Origin: Thermococcus thermotolerans
GTDB taxonomy: Archaea; Methanobacteriota_B; Thermococci; Thermococcales; Thermococcaceae
Assembly: GCF_024707485.1 (NCBI RefSeq)
Contig: NZ_CP102602.1
Span: 1,860,001-1,924,000, forward strand
Length of the DNA stretch: 64,000 nt
Direction: 5' to 3'
How positions within the stretch are numbered: position 1 is the first letter of the stretch; every line of letters starts with the position of its first letter. Positions 51,117 through 60,138 of this stretch are shown in pieces. Under the pieces are notes generated by a model. It did not search any database, was not told where the DNA came from, and worked only from the letters and a program-made list of their open reading frames with translations. The translations under genes were made by a program, and so were the position numbers.

Positions 51117-51899
51117 TCACTGCATACGCTGGTTGAACATGTTGTTGCCGTTAATCTCCACGAGTATCCTAAATATCCTTTCGTCGTAGCTTGGGTGGGT
51201 CTCTATTATCGCCGGCTTCTGCTTCCTCTCTATCGCGGGTTCTATGCTCGGCAGGGCACTAAGTCTGACGCCAACCCTCAGGTCTTCGTAGTACTTGAGT
51301 TCTTCGAGGGCGTGTTTGAGGTTCATCGGCACGTCCAGCAGTCTGAGCGCCGTTTCATCCGCCTGGAACTCTCTGCTCTTAAGGAAATTGGCCCTGGCGA
51401 CCTCGTAGAGGGCGTAGAGGAAGAGGGCCGCTACTGTAACGGCCGATGTATGGGCGAGAAGTATGAGCACTCCAGTGAACACCATCATAAGGAATCTGCC
51501 GTAGGCGAGCACGGGGAATATCTTTGTGTCTCCGTTCTTTATGTGGCCGAGCTCATGGGCGGCAACGGCAAGTATCTCATCGCTGTCGAGCACCTCAAAG
51601 AGCCCCAGGGAAAGGACTATCGTGTTCTTGAAGGAGTATGCGTTGGGTATGTAGTCGTCCAGGATGTATACCCTGGGCATTGGGAGCCCTGCCTTTTTGG
51701 CCATCTCCGCTATGCCGTCGTAGAGCCATGGAATCTCGCTCCTCTGAAGCGTCAGGTAGCTGCCCTTAACGTCCTTGGTTGAGACCCAGAAGTACAGGAG
51801 AACTATGGAGCCGAAGGCAGCCAAAGCTATCCTGAGGCCCAGCTCTTTAAGGGCTATCACGGCCAGTATGACTTCGAGGGCCATGATAATGAACAGCAT
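51117..51899 (-). CDS. htpX: M48 family zinc metalloprotease, HtpX-like
   Basis: The 260-residue membrane protease has two N-terminal membrane helices (residues about 2-18 and 22-43), the zinc motif HELGHIKNG near 141 and a second helix pair near 160-190. A downstream Glu is in SREFQADETAL, the third ligand of M48 enzymes. HtpX degrades damaged membrane proteins. It lies just after a BlaI/MecI-type regulator gene on the same strand (6-base gap), so the two form an operon; this recalls the BlaI-BlaR1 pairs, in which the protease is M56. Confidence 0.92.
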   Translation of the reverse strand: MLFIIMALEVILAVIALKELGLRIALAAFGSIVLLYFWVSTKDVKGSYLTLQRSEIPWLYDGIAEMAKKAGLPMPRVYILDDYIPNAYSFKNTIVLSLGLFEVLDSDEILAVAAHELGHIKNGDTKIFPVLAYGRFLMMVFTGVLILLAHTSAVTVAALFLYALYEVARANFLKSREFQADETALRLLDVPMNLKHALEELKYYEDLRVGVRLSALPSIEPAIERKQKPAIIETHPSYDERIFRILVEINGNNMFNQRMQ

Positions 51900-51905
51900 T
51901 TCTCA

Positions 51906-52271
51906 TCACTTCTTAATTCTGGAGAGGTAGGCGTAGGTCGCCTCCTTGAAGTTTGTCATGAGAGCGTCCAAGATGCTCTGGACGACCCTCTCTTCGAACT
52001 CTTCGCGGGTCGTTGTTATGGAGTACACGTATCTCATTCCACCCCTTCCCTTCTCAACGCTCCTCTTGAGAAGTCCGCGCTCGCACAGGCGGTTCATGAG
52101 GATGCTTATGGTGGAGCGCCTTATGTCCGGGTGTTTCACCTTCATGTACTCATATACTTGTCCCGCCGTTGCCACCTTGACCCTCCACATGTGTTCCATT
52201 ATCTCAGCCTCAAGGGGCGGAAGAACAGCCTTTATACCCTCCTCGGTGAGCTTGAATTCGTGGGGCCGCAT
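51906..52271 (-). CDS. BlaI/MecI-like winged-helix regulator
   Basis: The 121-residue protein fits the penicillinase-repressor family: an N-terminal winged helix (PLEAEIMEHMWRVKVATAGQVYEYM, then RRSTISILMNRLCERGLLKR) and a C-terminal dimerisation helix (EEFEERVVQSILDALMTNF). In bacteria such repressors are cleaved by a co-encoded membrane protease. The ATG at 52271 follows GGAGGAGTGA. The longer frame is rejected because it runs through the tRNA-Arg gene. A dyad upstream (52333-52368) may be its operator. Confidence 0.87.
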   Translation of the reverse strand: MRPHEFKLTEEGIKAVLPPLEAEIMEHMWRVKVATAGQVYEYMKVKHPDIRRSTISILMNRLCERGLLKRSVEKGRGGMRYVYSITTTREEFEERVVQSILDALMTNFKEATYAYLSRIKK

Positions 52272-52332
52272 GGTATCACTCCTCCTCTTCCTTGTTCTAT
52301 GTAGGGCGCCTAAGCTAAAAAGTTTTTGTGCT

Positions 52333-52368
52333 TTTTGATGCTTTAATGTATATTTTGGCACATCAAAA
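52333..52368. promoter_or_regulatory. Dyad flanking the blaI-like promoter
   Basis: TTTTGATG (52333-52340) and CATCAAAA (52361-52368) are perfect inverted arms around a TATA-like AATATACATT (minus strand). The regulator start is about 65-95 bp away. It is a good candidate for autoregulation. Confidence 0.45.
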
Positions 52369-52377
52369 GCAGTGATT

Positions 52378-52390
52378 AGGTTTTTAAATT
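52378..52390 (+). promoter_or_regulatory. tRNA-Arg promoter TATA box
   Basis: AGGTTTTTAAATT lies about 30 bp before the tRNA-Arg gene, the normal archaeal promoter distance. Confidence 0.55.
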
Positions 52391-52414
52391 CACCCAGGGA
52401 ATACCTATGGGCGT

Positions 52415-52492
52415 GGGCCGGTGGCCTAGTCGGGACAGGGCGTCGGCCTCCGGAGCCGAAGGTCGCGGGTTCAAATCCCGCCCGGCCCGCCA
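52415..52492 (+). tRNA. tRNA-Arg(CCG)
   Basis: The cloverleaf is full: acceptor GGGCCGG/CCGGCCC, anticodon CCG in the loop CTCCGGA, T-loop GGTTCAAATCC and an encoded CCA end. No intron is present. The downstream spacer is unusual (see 52493-52806). Confidence 0.96.
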
Positions 52493-52806
52493 GTAATACA
52501 AACTTTTGTAGGGCAAAAGTTTGATCAAAAGCTTGTGATTCCTTTTGAGTGGTCAGATTTTTAGTGGGTTTTTGTTTAGTGGTGAATTTATATAGGGGAT
52601 TCATCGCCAAAAGGACGCTTTTTAACGCGTTCAACTTCAACTCGCGCTCCAAAGGAGCGCTAAAACCCTTGAACCTTTTAAACAAGCCATATGAAACAGA
52701 ATCCCATTTGGTCAAAGGGATACTATCTAGAGAAAACCCATCCTAAACAGACAGTACAAGGGGAATCACGAACTTTGATGAAACTTTGCTTGCGCAAAGT
52801 TTCTTG
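52493..52806. other. AT-rich hairpin-bearing spacer between tRNA-Arg and tRNA-Val
   Basis: The spacer holds 314 bases without a convincing gene. It contains ACTTTTG-TAGGG-CAAAAGT (52501-52519), GCGCTCC-AAA-GGAGCGC (52644-52660) and GAAACTTTGC-TTGC-GCAAAGTTTC (52780-52803). A strong TATA-like AATTTATATAGGGG near 52585 has no gene after it on the plus strand. Imperfect repeats of an ACTTTTG/CAAAAGT theme recur. Possible explanations are a dispersed Thermococcales repeat, a small RNA, or the trace of an element integrated at a tRNA gene. Confidence 0.5.
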
Positions 52807-52884
52807 TGGTGGGCCCGCGGGGATTCGAACCCCGGACCTCCGCCGTGTGAGGGCGGCGTCATAACCAGGCTAGACCACGGGCCC
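52807..52884 (-). tRNA. tRNA-Val(CAC)
   Basis: On the minus strand there is a complete cloverleaf: acceptor GGGCCCG/CGGGCCC, anticodon CAC in the loop CTCACAC, T-loop GGTTCGAATCC and an encoded CCA. No intron is visible. The gene lies 42 bases from the 3' end of dphB on the same strand. Confidence 0.96.
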
Positions 52885-52926
52885 TTCCCGGAATTAGTGG
52901 GCGGAGGGGAAAATATAAAGCTTTCG

Positions 52927-53721
52927 CTAAGTTTCGTCGAGTATCTCTTTAGGAGCCCCTGCGAAGGCCACCAGATACTCCGCCTCGACTACGTGGAGCC
53001 TGCCCGGAACGACCATAACGTGGGGCTGTCTCCCGAAGTCCTCACTGATCATGTCCCGAACGTAGCCGGCTTTAAGCGTCGGGTTCAGCGAGCCCGCCCT
53101 CGCAAGAACCACTACCAGCGTGTCCGGGGTGAAGACGTTTTCCTTCTTCATATCTTCCACCTGGAGGAGTATCTCCATCGCCTCGTTTGCCGTCATGTAG
53201 CGGTTCTGCTCGGCCTTTATGTCGAGGAAGAGCATTGTGTGGAGGTTTCTCTCCATGTTCTCCTTTATCACATCGTAGTGGCTCGTGGGGAACCAGTTCT
53301 TCTCCGGATAGGCGACGGTTGCGCTCTTGCCAAACTTGTATATCTGCAGTCCGGTTATCGCTATCGCCGAGTAGATGCTTGGGGCGTGGATGACGTAGCT
53401 CTCGATTCCGAGCTCCTTGGCCCGTATCCTGAGGTCGGAGTGCGTCGTCGCCACCATCGGGTCACCTGCGGTCAGAAAGGCCACATCCTTATCTCTGGCT
53501 TCGCTCAGGACGATGCGCTCGAAGTAAAGTTCGACTTCCTCCCTGCTGAGTCTTCTGATGGGCTTTCCAATGAGCTCCTCAACTCTGTCCAGTGTTGTTC
53601 CGGCCAGCAATGACGTATAGAACTCGGCAAAGACGAGGTCGCACTTTCTGGCCACCTCAAGGCCTTTGAGCGTGATGTCCTTCTCATCGTAAAGACCAAG
53701 TCCTATGAAGTATATCGCCAT
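52927..53721 (-). CDS. dphB: Diphthine synthase
   Basis: DphB methylates the modified histidine of elongation factor 2 in diphthamide synthesis, using SAM. The 264-residue protein is a tetrapyrrole-methylase-fold enzyme: FIGLGLYDEKDITLKG near the start, TAGDPMVATTH in the middle, APSIYSAIAITGLQIYKFG, and VVVLARAGS near the C-terminus. The ATG at 53721 follows GGTGAGG; the upstream GTG is within that site. The gene is single and convergent with nothing. Confidence 0.95.
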   Translation of the reverse strand: MAIYFIGLGLYDEKDITLKGLEVARKCDLVFAEFYTSLLAGTTLDRVEELIGKPIRRLSREEVELYFERIVLSEARDKDVAFLTAGDPMVATTHSDLRIRAKELGIESYVIHAPSIYSAIAITGLQIYKFGKSATVAYPEKNWFPTSHYDVIKENMERNLHTMLFLDIKAEQNRYMTANEAMEILLQVEDMKKENVFTPDTLVVVLARAGSLNPTLKAGYVRDMISEDFGRQPHVMVVPGRLHVVEAEYLVAFAGAPKEILDET

Positions 53722-53778
53722 GAGCCTCACCGGGGAGCGTAGGGCGGGGAGTTTTTAAGCTTGAGGGCGGTGATGTTA

Positions 53779-53788
53779 GGCAATTGCC
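53779..53788. promoter_or_regulatory. Palindrome upstream of the XRE regulator TATA box
   Basis: GGCAATTGCC abuts the BRE/TATA region (GCTTATAACG, 53794-53803). A 10-bp palindrome is frequent by chance, so only its place beside a regulator gene gives it weight. Confidence 0.25.
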
Positions 53789-53824
53789 GAAAAGCTTATA
53801 ACGATTGACGAACACTTTACCAAC

Positions 53825-54556
53825 ATGCTTGAAAAGGAGAAAGAAGCCCTAGCCAAGAGAATAGCGGGGGAAATAACCCTCTCCTCCGACCCCGGCAAGA
53901 CCATGCGTAAATGGCGCGAGATATTCGGAATCAGCCAGACTGAGCTGGCGGAATACCTCGGTGTCTCTTCTTCCGTCATAAGCGACTATGAGGGCGGCAG
54001 AAGAAAGAGCCCGGGAGCGTCAACTATAAGGAAGTTTGTTGAGGCCCTGCTTGAAATAGATGAGCGTCGTGGTGGAAACGTCATAAAGGCGTTCAGCAAG
54101 ACCATCGGGAGCGAGCTTCCGACGAGCGCCATCCTTGACATAAGGGAGTTCGCCCTGCCCCTCACGATTAAAGATCTGGTGGGCGCCGTAAAGGGGGACG
54201 TGGTAGCCAACATGCACCTCCTTGACAGGCGCATCTACGGCTATACCGTCGTTGACAGCATAAAGGCGATCCTTGAGATGAGCAGCGAGGAGTTTCTCAA
54301 GCTCTACGGCTGGACGACTGAGAGGGCCCTCATCTTCACCAAGGTGACAACTGGGAGGAGCCCAATGATAGCGGTTCGCGTTCAGGGGCTCAAGCCGGCA
54401 GTTGTCGTCCTTCACGGCGTTAAAAAACTCGACGAGCTCGCGGTCAAGCTGGCCGAGCGCGAGAGGGTGCCCCTGGTGGTTTCTCATGCATCCAGCGAGG
54501 CCGAGCTTATAACCGGCCTCAGAAGGCTCGTCGAAAAAACTGAGAGAGAGCTCTAA
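53825..54556 (+). CDS. XRE-family HTH regulator with C-terminal conserved domain
   Basis: The 243-residue protein has an N-terminal XRE/Cro helix-turn-helix (TMRKWREIFGISQTELAEYL, then SSSVISDYEGGRR; residues about 27-60) and an unnamed archaeal C-terminal domain (SPMIAVRVQGLKPAVVVLHGVKKLDE). Its target is unknown. A TATA box stands about 27 bp before the ATG, so the message is probably leaderless. It overlaps phosphopantothenate synthetase tail to tail by 4 bases. Confidence 0.85.
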   Translation: MLEKEKEALAKRIAGEITLSSDPGKTMRKWREIFGISQTELAEYLGVSSSVISDYEGGRRKSPGASTIRKFVEALLEIDERRGGNVIKAFSKTIGSELPTSAILDIREFALPLTIKDLVGAVKGDVVANMHLLDRRIYGYTVVDSIKAILEMSSEEFLKLYGWTTERALIFTKVTTGRSPMIAVRVQGLKPAVVVLHGVKKLDELAVKLAERERVPLVVSHASSEAELITGLRRLVEKTEREL

Positions 54557-55341
54557 GTCTCCAGCTTTTCCTTCCTCCATACTCCTCCATGGGCTAGCCT
54601 GGTTAGTCTATCTCGTATGTGGAGGAGCACGTCATTAAGCACTTCTCCGTTGTCGTACTCTTCTATTATCCGAAGAAGCTCCTCCCTGCTGTAGTCCTTC
54701 ATCTCCCTCGCCAGCTCCGTCATTCTGGGATACGCGCGGACTATATTGTCGACGATGGTTATGTCGGCCATTCTGGCACTCCTTGAAAGCGGGTTGAGGT
54801 CAACTGTGATCACAAACTTGCCCATCCTGACGAGGGCCTCCGTCCTGTCGCCATCCTCCAGCGGAACAACGACAACATCTGCCTTCCATATTCCCTTTTC
54901 ATCGACCTTTCCCCTCTCGTGCTCCAGGCCCGGAATGCGCTTCGTGGGGTTTATCCCGAGGAGTTCTATCTCCGGGTCGTACTTTCTCAGCTCCTCCGCT
55001 ATCGCCTTAACGCGCTCCTCCGTGCGATAGAAGAGGTTTATTTCAAGCTTGGCGTTCAGCGCTTTTGCCAGCTCTATCGTTTCCTTTGGAACGAGTGCCG
55101 CGACGTTGCCGTTGACTGAGATGACAGGGTGCTCCGCGAGGAGCAGTTTGGCCACTGCGGCCTTCATTGCCCTCTCTGCTGGTTCTATGGTTCTTTCGCC
55201 GATAAGGTAGTCGAAGGCCTCGCCCCGGCCGTGCGCTATGAGACCCGCTTTGGCCGTCATGCCCTTCTCCATTCCCTCGATGATCTTTTCCCGGTAGTAC
55301 AGGCTCCAGTACCTGGGATGACTCCTTGGGATCTCCACCAT
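54553..55341 (-). CDS. 4-phosphopantoate--beta-alanine ligase (phosphopantothenate synthetase)
   Basis: This is the archaeal enzyme that joins 4-phosphopantoate to beta-alanine in coenzyme A synthesis, replacing the bacterial PanC/CoaA route. The 262-residue protein shows the IPRSHPRYWSLYYREKI start, SVNGNVAALVPKETIEL and LEINLFYRTEERV (substrate site), GINPTKRIPGLEHERGKV and VVPLEDGDRTEALV. The ATG at 55341 follows GGTGGTGG; the upstream GTG is in that site. The gene is divergent from nfnB. Confidence 0.93.
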   Translation of the reverse strand: MVEIPRSHPRYWSLYYREKIIEGMEKGMTAKAGLIAHGRGEAFDYLIGERTIEPAERAMKAAVAKLLLAEHPVISVNGNVAALVPKETIELAKALNAKLEINLFYRTEERVKAIAEELRKYDPEIELLGINPTKRIPGLEHERGKVDEKGIWKADVVVVPLEDGDRTEALVRMGKFVITVDLNPLSRSARMADITIVDNIVRAYPRMTELAREMKDYSREELLRIIEEYDNGEVLNDVLLHIRDRLTRLAHGGVWRKEKLET

Positions 55342-55398
55342 CTTGGCCACCACCGGTAGTTGGTGCCCCCGGGTAAAAGCCTTTCCTATGGTTCGGTA

Positions 55399-55415
55399 GT
55401 TCTGAACCTTTGGTT
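55399..55415 (+). promoter_or_regulatory. Extended SurR-type site upstream of the nfnBA TATA box
   Basis: GTTCTGAAC-CTTTG-GTT fits GTTn3AACn5GTT, the extended SurR consensus known from Pyrococcus furiosus. It is directly upstream of the BRE/TATA element (CATATAAAAT, 55425-55434), the place of SurR activation at hydrogenase promoters. Confidence 0.55.
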
Positions 55416-55424
55416 TTAAAAACG

Positions 55425-55434
55425 CATATAAAAT
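55425..55434 (+). promoter_or_regulatory. nfnBA TATA box
   Basis: CATATAAAAT lies about 60 bp before the nfnB ATG, leaving a leader of roughly 30 bases with GGTGGTG as ribosome binding site. Confidence 0.6.
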
Positions 55435-55440
55435 CCAAAC

Positions 55441-55449
55441 GTTCTAAAC
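55441..55449 (+). promoter_or_regulatory. Second SurR-type half site downstream of the TATA box
   Basis: GTTCTAAAC fits GTTn3AAC and lies between the TATA box and the expected transcription start, a position suited to repression. Confidence 0.45.
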
Positions 55450-55491
55450 TAAGCGTGGACAACTTTGAGCACGTGATCAAGGTGGTGCATC

Positions 55492-56340
55492 ATGGGGTAC
55501 GTCATAACGAAAAAGGAAAACCTGAGCGCCATCGACTTCTTCATGGAGGTCGAGGCGCCCCATATCGCCCGCTCATGGAAGGTGGGGCAGTTCGTGGTTC
55601 TGATTCCCGATGAAAAAGGTGAGAGGGTCCCTATGTCTGTTTACTATGCCAAAGACGGGAGAATAGGCATGTTCATAAGGCGGCACGGGAAGACGACACT
55701 CAAGCTCTGGTACGAGTTTGAGGTTGGGGACGAGCTCCTCAGCGTTACGGGCCCCCTTGGAAAGCCCATAGAGGTGAAGCACTACGGAAACGTTGTTTTC
55801 GTGTCGGACGCTGTCTGTGCCCAGGCCGAGAGCTACGCCACACTCAAGGCGATGAAGGAGGCCGGCAACTACACCATAGCCATCCAGACCTTCGAGAACG
55901 AGGCCAACGTTTACCCCGAGAGGTACCTGGCGAAGCCCGTTGCCGACGAGCATTACCTTACCACGGAGGACGGGAGTGTTGGGATAAAGGGACACTACCT
56001 GGACGTTCTGAGGGAGCTTATAGAGAAGGATAAGGTTGATATCGTCTTCGGCGGCGGAAAGCTGGGCTCCCTTAAGAAGCTCGCCGAGCTCACAAGGCCC
56101 TATGGAATCCCGACCATCGTAACGGTCAGACAGATAATGGTGGACGGAACCGGGATGTGTGGCTCGTGCAGGGTTCTCTACGGTGGGGAGATAAAGTTCG
56201 CCTGCAGGGACGGGCCGATGATGGACGCCCACAAAATAGACTGGGATGACGCGATAAAGAGGAACGCACGCTTCGCCGAACAGGAGAAGATTGCAAGGGA
56301 GAGGTACATGGCGGAGCTTAGAGCCAGGGGGGTGGTTTGA
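55492..56340 (+). CDS. nfnB: NADH-dependent ferredoxin:NADP oxidoreductase / sulfide dehydrogenase, small subunit
   Basis: This is the FAD- and [2Fe-2S]-binding beta subunit (282 residues) of the Nfn/sulfide dehydrogenase complex, which bifurcates electrons from NADPH to ferredoxin and NAD. The FAD/NAD-binding domain starts near WKVGQFVVLIPDEKGERVPMS; NAD contact lies at VFGGGKLGSLKKLAEL. The C-terminal cluster ligands are DGTGMCGSC and KFACRDGPMMD. It overlaps no gene but lies one base before nfnA. Promoter SurR-type sites suggest control by sulfur state. Confidence 0.92.
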   Translation: MGYVITKKENLSAIDFFMEVEAPHIARSWKVGQFVVLIPDEKGERVPMSVYYAKDGRIGMFIRRHGKTTLKLWYEFEVGDELLSVTGPLGKPIEVKHYGNVVFVSDAVCAQAESYATLKAMKEAGNYTIAIQTFENEANVYPERYLAKPVADEHYLTTEDGSVGIKGHYLDVLRELIEKDKVDIVFGGGKLGSLKKLAELTRPYGIPTIVTVRQIMVDGTGMCGSCRVLYGGEIKFACRDGPMMDAHKIDWDDAIKRNARFAEQEKIARERYMAELRARGVV

Positions 56341-57786
<1,446 letters not shown>

Positions 57787-57826
57787 TGACTGGCTTGCCT
57801 GTTTTCTGTCTTTCTATTTCTAATGT

Positions 57827-58291
57827 CTACCACTGCCTCTTTCTGTCGCCGAAGAAGAACTTCATGAAGCCCGAGAAGTCCTCGCCGCGGAAGGCCGCGT
57901 AGAGCTCCTGGGTTTCCTCTGGAGTGAGCCACTCGATGTGCTCCGGGACTCCCTCCTCAAATATGTAAAGAATCTCGTCGTCCTTTCTGGCCACGTCGAG
58001 GGTGTATATTTTCTTTCCGTGCTTTCTGGCTATCTCGATCTCCCTGACGACGAGGGAGGTGAACTTGCCGACTATTGCTATCGCCACGAATATCTCCGCC
58101 TCGGGAATCAGGTGGTCGGTGGTTCTGAGGCCGTAGTCTGAGGGTATTACAAAGTTGTTCGAGCCGAGCTTTTCCTCCAGGAGCTGGAGGATGGCCCTTT
58201 CCGTGTGGGTGTGGTAGAGTATCGTGGGCTCGCTCAGGTACACGAGCGGCCCGTAGGTTTCCTTCTTCTTTCTCCTGAAGAATCCGAGCAT
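57827..58291 (-). CDS. Small Rossmann-like protein of unknown function
   Basis: The 154-residue protein starts with a basic stretch (MLGFFRRKKKE) and has an alpha/beta pattern: VYLSEPTILYHTHTERAIL, NNFVIPSDYGLRTTDHLI, AEIFVAIAIVGKFTSLVVREIEIARKHGKKIYTLDV. The AEIFVAIAIVG... VVREIEIARKHGK part resembles the nucleoside-deoxyribosyltransferase/TIR-like flavodoxin-type sheet, but the catalytic residues are not evident. A good binding site (AGGTGG, 5 bases before the ATG) supports the start. Function unknown. Confidence 0.7.
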   Translation of the reverse strand: MLGFFRRKKKETYGPLVYLSEPTILYHTHTERAILQLLEEKLGSNNFVIPSDYGLRTTDHLIPEAEIFVAIAIVGKFTSLVVREIEIARKHGKKIYTLDVARKDDEILYIFEEGVPEHIEWLTPEETQELYAAFRGEDFSGFMKFFFGDRKRQW

Positions 58292-58420
58292 GGAACCACC
58301 TCAGGTGGGGATAATGTCATCATCTTGGCATCAGGAGGGATGACATTCTTCATCGGTCAACTTCCACTAACGGGCAGGGCTTATTAAGGTTTGGCCTGAA
58401 AATTCCATGTGGTGGGGGAT

Positions 58421-59317
58421 ATGAGAATCATTCCACTCGCCTCCGAGAGCCTCGGCGTGAGGAGCCTGGCAGTCTTCGTTGAAGCTGGTGGAAAGAAAAT
58501 CCTCATAGACCCAGGCGTCGCCCTCGGGCCAAAGCGGTACGGTCTTCCTCCCGCGAAGATTGAGATAGAGACGCTCCACAGAATGCGCCGCAAGCTCCAG
58601 GGCTACGCGAAAAGGGCCGATGTCGTTACGATTTCCCACTACCACTACGACCACCATACGCCCTTCTTCGAAGGTCTCTACGAGAGCTCCAGTGAGGAGT
58701 ACGCGAGGGAGATATACGAGGGAAAGCTCCTCCTAATAAAGCACCCAAGGGAGAACATCAACTTCAGCCAGAGGAAGCGCGCCTGGGCCTTCATGAAGAA
58801 CGCCGAGCCGATAGCGGAGAAAATAGAGTTCGCAGACGGCAGAAGCTTCGACCTCGGCGGCGTTACGCTGGAGTTCTCCCCTGCAGTGCCGCACGGAAGT
58901 GAGGGCTCGAAGCTCGGCTTCGTCGTGATGACGCTCATCGACGACGGCTTCCGCTTAATCCACGCCAGCGACATCCAGCTCCTCAACAGAAAAGCCGTTG
59001 AGTGGATAATCGAGAAGGTTCCAGATTTGCTCATAACCGGGGGGCCGCCGACCTACCTCGGAAAGCGTGCCGAGGGCAGCTGGGAGGAAGGGATTAAAAA
59101 CCTCAACGAGATAATCCGCGAAACTGGTGCCGAGATAGTACTTGACCACCACATCATCAGGGACAAACGCTATCCGGAGTTCTTCGGTGAGCTGGAGAAA
59201 AGCCCCAAAACGTTCGCAGGTTATCTAAGGGTGAAGGACAGACCGCTGGAGGCCTATAGGGAGGAGCTTCACAGGAAGGAAAGGGGTGAGGAGGTAGAGC
59301 TTCCCTTTGAACTCTAA
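58421..59317 (+). CDS. UPF0282 metallo-beta-lactamase-fold protein
   Basis: The 298-residue protein has the HxHxDH motif SHYHYDHH near residue 70, PHGSEG with a second-shell His, IHASDIQLL for the bridging Asp, and a late DHHIIRD. The fold resembles RNase Z and glyoxalase II types, but the family is uncharacterised. The ATG at 58421 follows GGTGGGGG; the upstream GTG-type start is in the site. Promoter-like TTATTAAGG lies at 58380-58388. Confidence 0.88.
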   Translation: MRIIPLASESLGVRSLAVFVEAGGKKILIDPGVALGPKRYGLPPAKIEIETLHRMRRKLQGYAKRADVVTISHYHYDHHTPFFEGLYESSSEEYAREIYEGKLLLIKHPRENINFSQRKRAWAFMKNAEPIAEKIEFADGRSFDLGGVTLEFSPAVPHGSEGSKLGFVVMTLIDDGFRLIHASDIQLLNRKAVEWIIEKVPDLLITGGPPTYLGKRAEGSWEEGIKNLNEIIRETGAEIVLDHHIIRDKRYPEFFGELEKSPKTFAGYLRVKDRPLEAYREELHRKERGEEVELPFEL

Positions 59318-59318
59318 A

Positions 59319-60014
59319 CTACTCCAGCCTCTCAGCCGGCACAATCGTCTGGAACATCCTCTGGGAGAATCCCGGGGCTAGGCTCTTTAAAAGAACCGTG
59401 TTCTCTATCAGGCTCGTTCTGTCCATTATGCCCTCCGTAAGGATAACGTAGTCGCTGACGCTGACTATCCAGGAGTGAAGCTCGCTGGGTATCGTGTCCC
59501 TGTTGACGATGAGTATAGTCCAGTGGGAATAACCTTCCTTCAAGCGCCTTTCCGACCTAATCATATACTGGAGCATCATGCTCCTCAGGAACTTTTCTCC
59601 GAACAGCTCATAGAGTCCATCAAGGGTCGCTATTGTTCCCACTACAGTCCTTTCCTTCAGGCTATATTCTTTCCGTATCTCTTCCATTGCCTTTTCGACC
59701 ATGGGTATCACGAGGGTTCTGTCTGCAGTTTCGATTGGATAAACGAAGTCAAAATCCGTTCCTTCTTTGAAAAGGTCAATCACTGCTAGTTCTCCCTGTC
59801 TCCCCGCCTTAACCATGTCGAACCCTGCCGACTTAGCCCTTTCGAAGAGCTTTCTGACTGGAACGGTTGTGTTAAGGACGATGCCAAATGCTTCCCTCTC
59901 CACTTCCCTCTTGAGGTACTCCACACCAATTTTCCATCCGAGGCTGTACTGGCCGTAAGAGACCAGAAGAACCCCGCCGGGGATTATCTCGCCGACATCA
60001 AAATCCTTACGCAT
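59319..60014 (-). CDS. DUF257 family protein
   Basis: This 231-residue protein matches DUF257, a family seen in Pyrococcus and Thermococcus. It looks like a RecA-type or KaiC-type core without a clear Walker A: the strand-loop VLLVSYGQYSLGWKIGVEYL, the switch VVGTIATLDGLYELFG, and VSDYVILTEGIMDRTS. Function is unknown. The ATG at 60014 follows GGTGGAG; the longer 29-codon extension has no such site and is rejected. It overlaps no neighbour. Confidence 0.82.
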   Translation of the reverse strand: MRKDFDVGEIIPGGVLLVSYGQYSLGWKIGVEYLKREVEREAFGIVLNTTVPVRKLFERAKSAGFDMVKAGRQGELAVIDLFKEGTDFDFVYPIETADRTLVIPMVEKAMEEIRKEYSLKERTVVGTIATLDGLYELFGEKFLRSMMLQYMIRSERRLKEGYSHWTILIVNRDTIPSELHSWIVSVSDYVILTEGIMDRTSLIENTVLLKSLAPGFSQRMFQTIVPAERLE

Positions 60015-60138
60015 CGGCTCCACCGGATAAAACTCGGAAACCTGCGTTAATAATGTACTGGTACAACGCTCTAACTGGTTACGTCGATAGGAACCCGTCA
60101 TCCACTGGAATCACCGCCCCGTTCACGTGGCATCATGC

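Noticed and set aside
52272-52715. Long N-terminal extension of the BlaI-like frame
   Set aside because: The extension is the reverse complement of the tRNA-Arg gene and spacer; the ATG at 52271 has a proper ribosome binding site.
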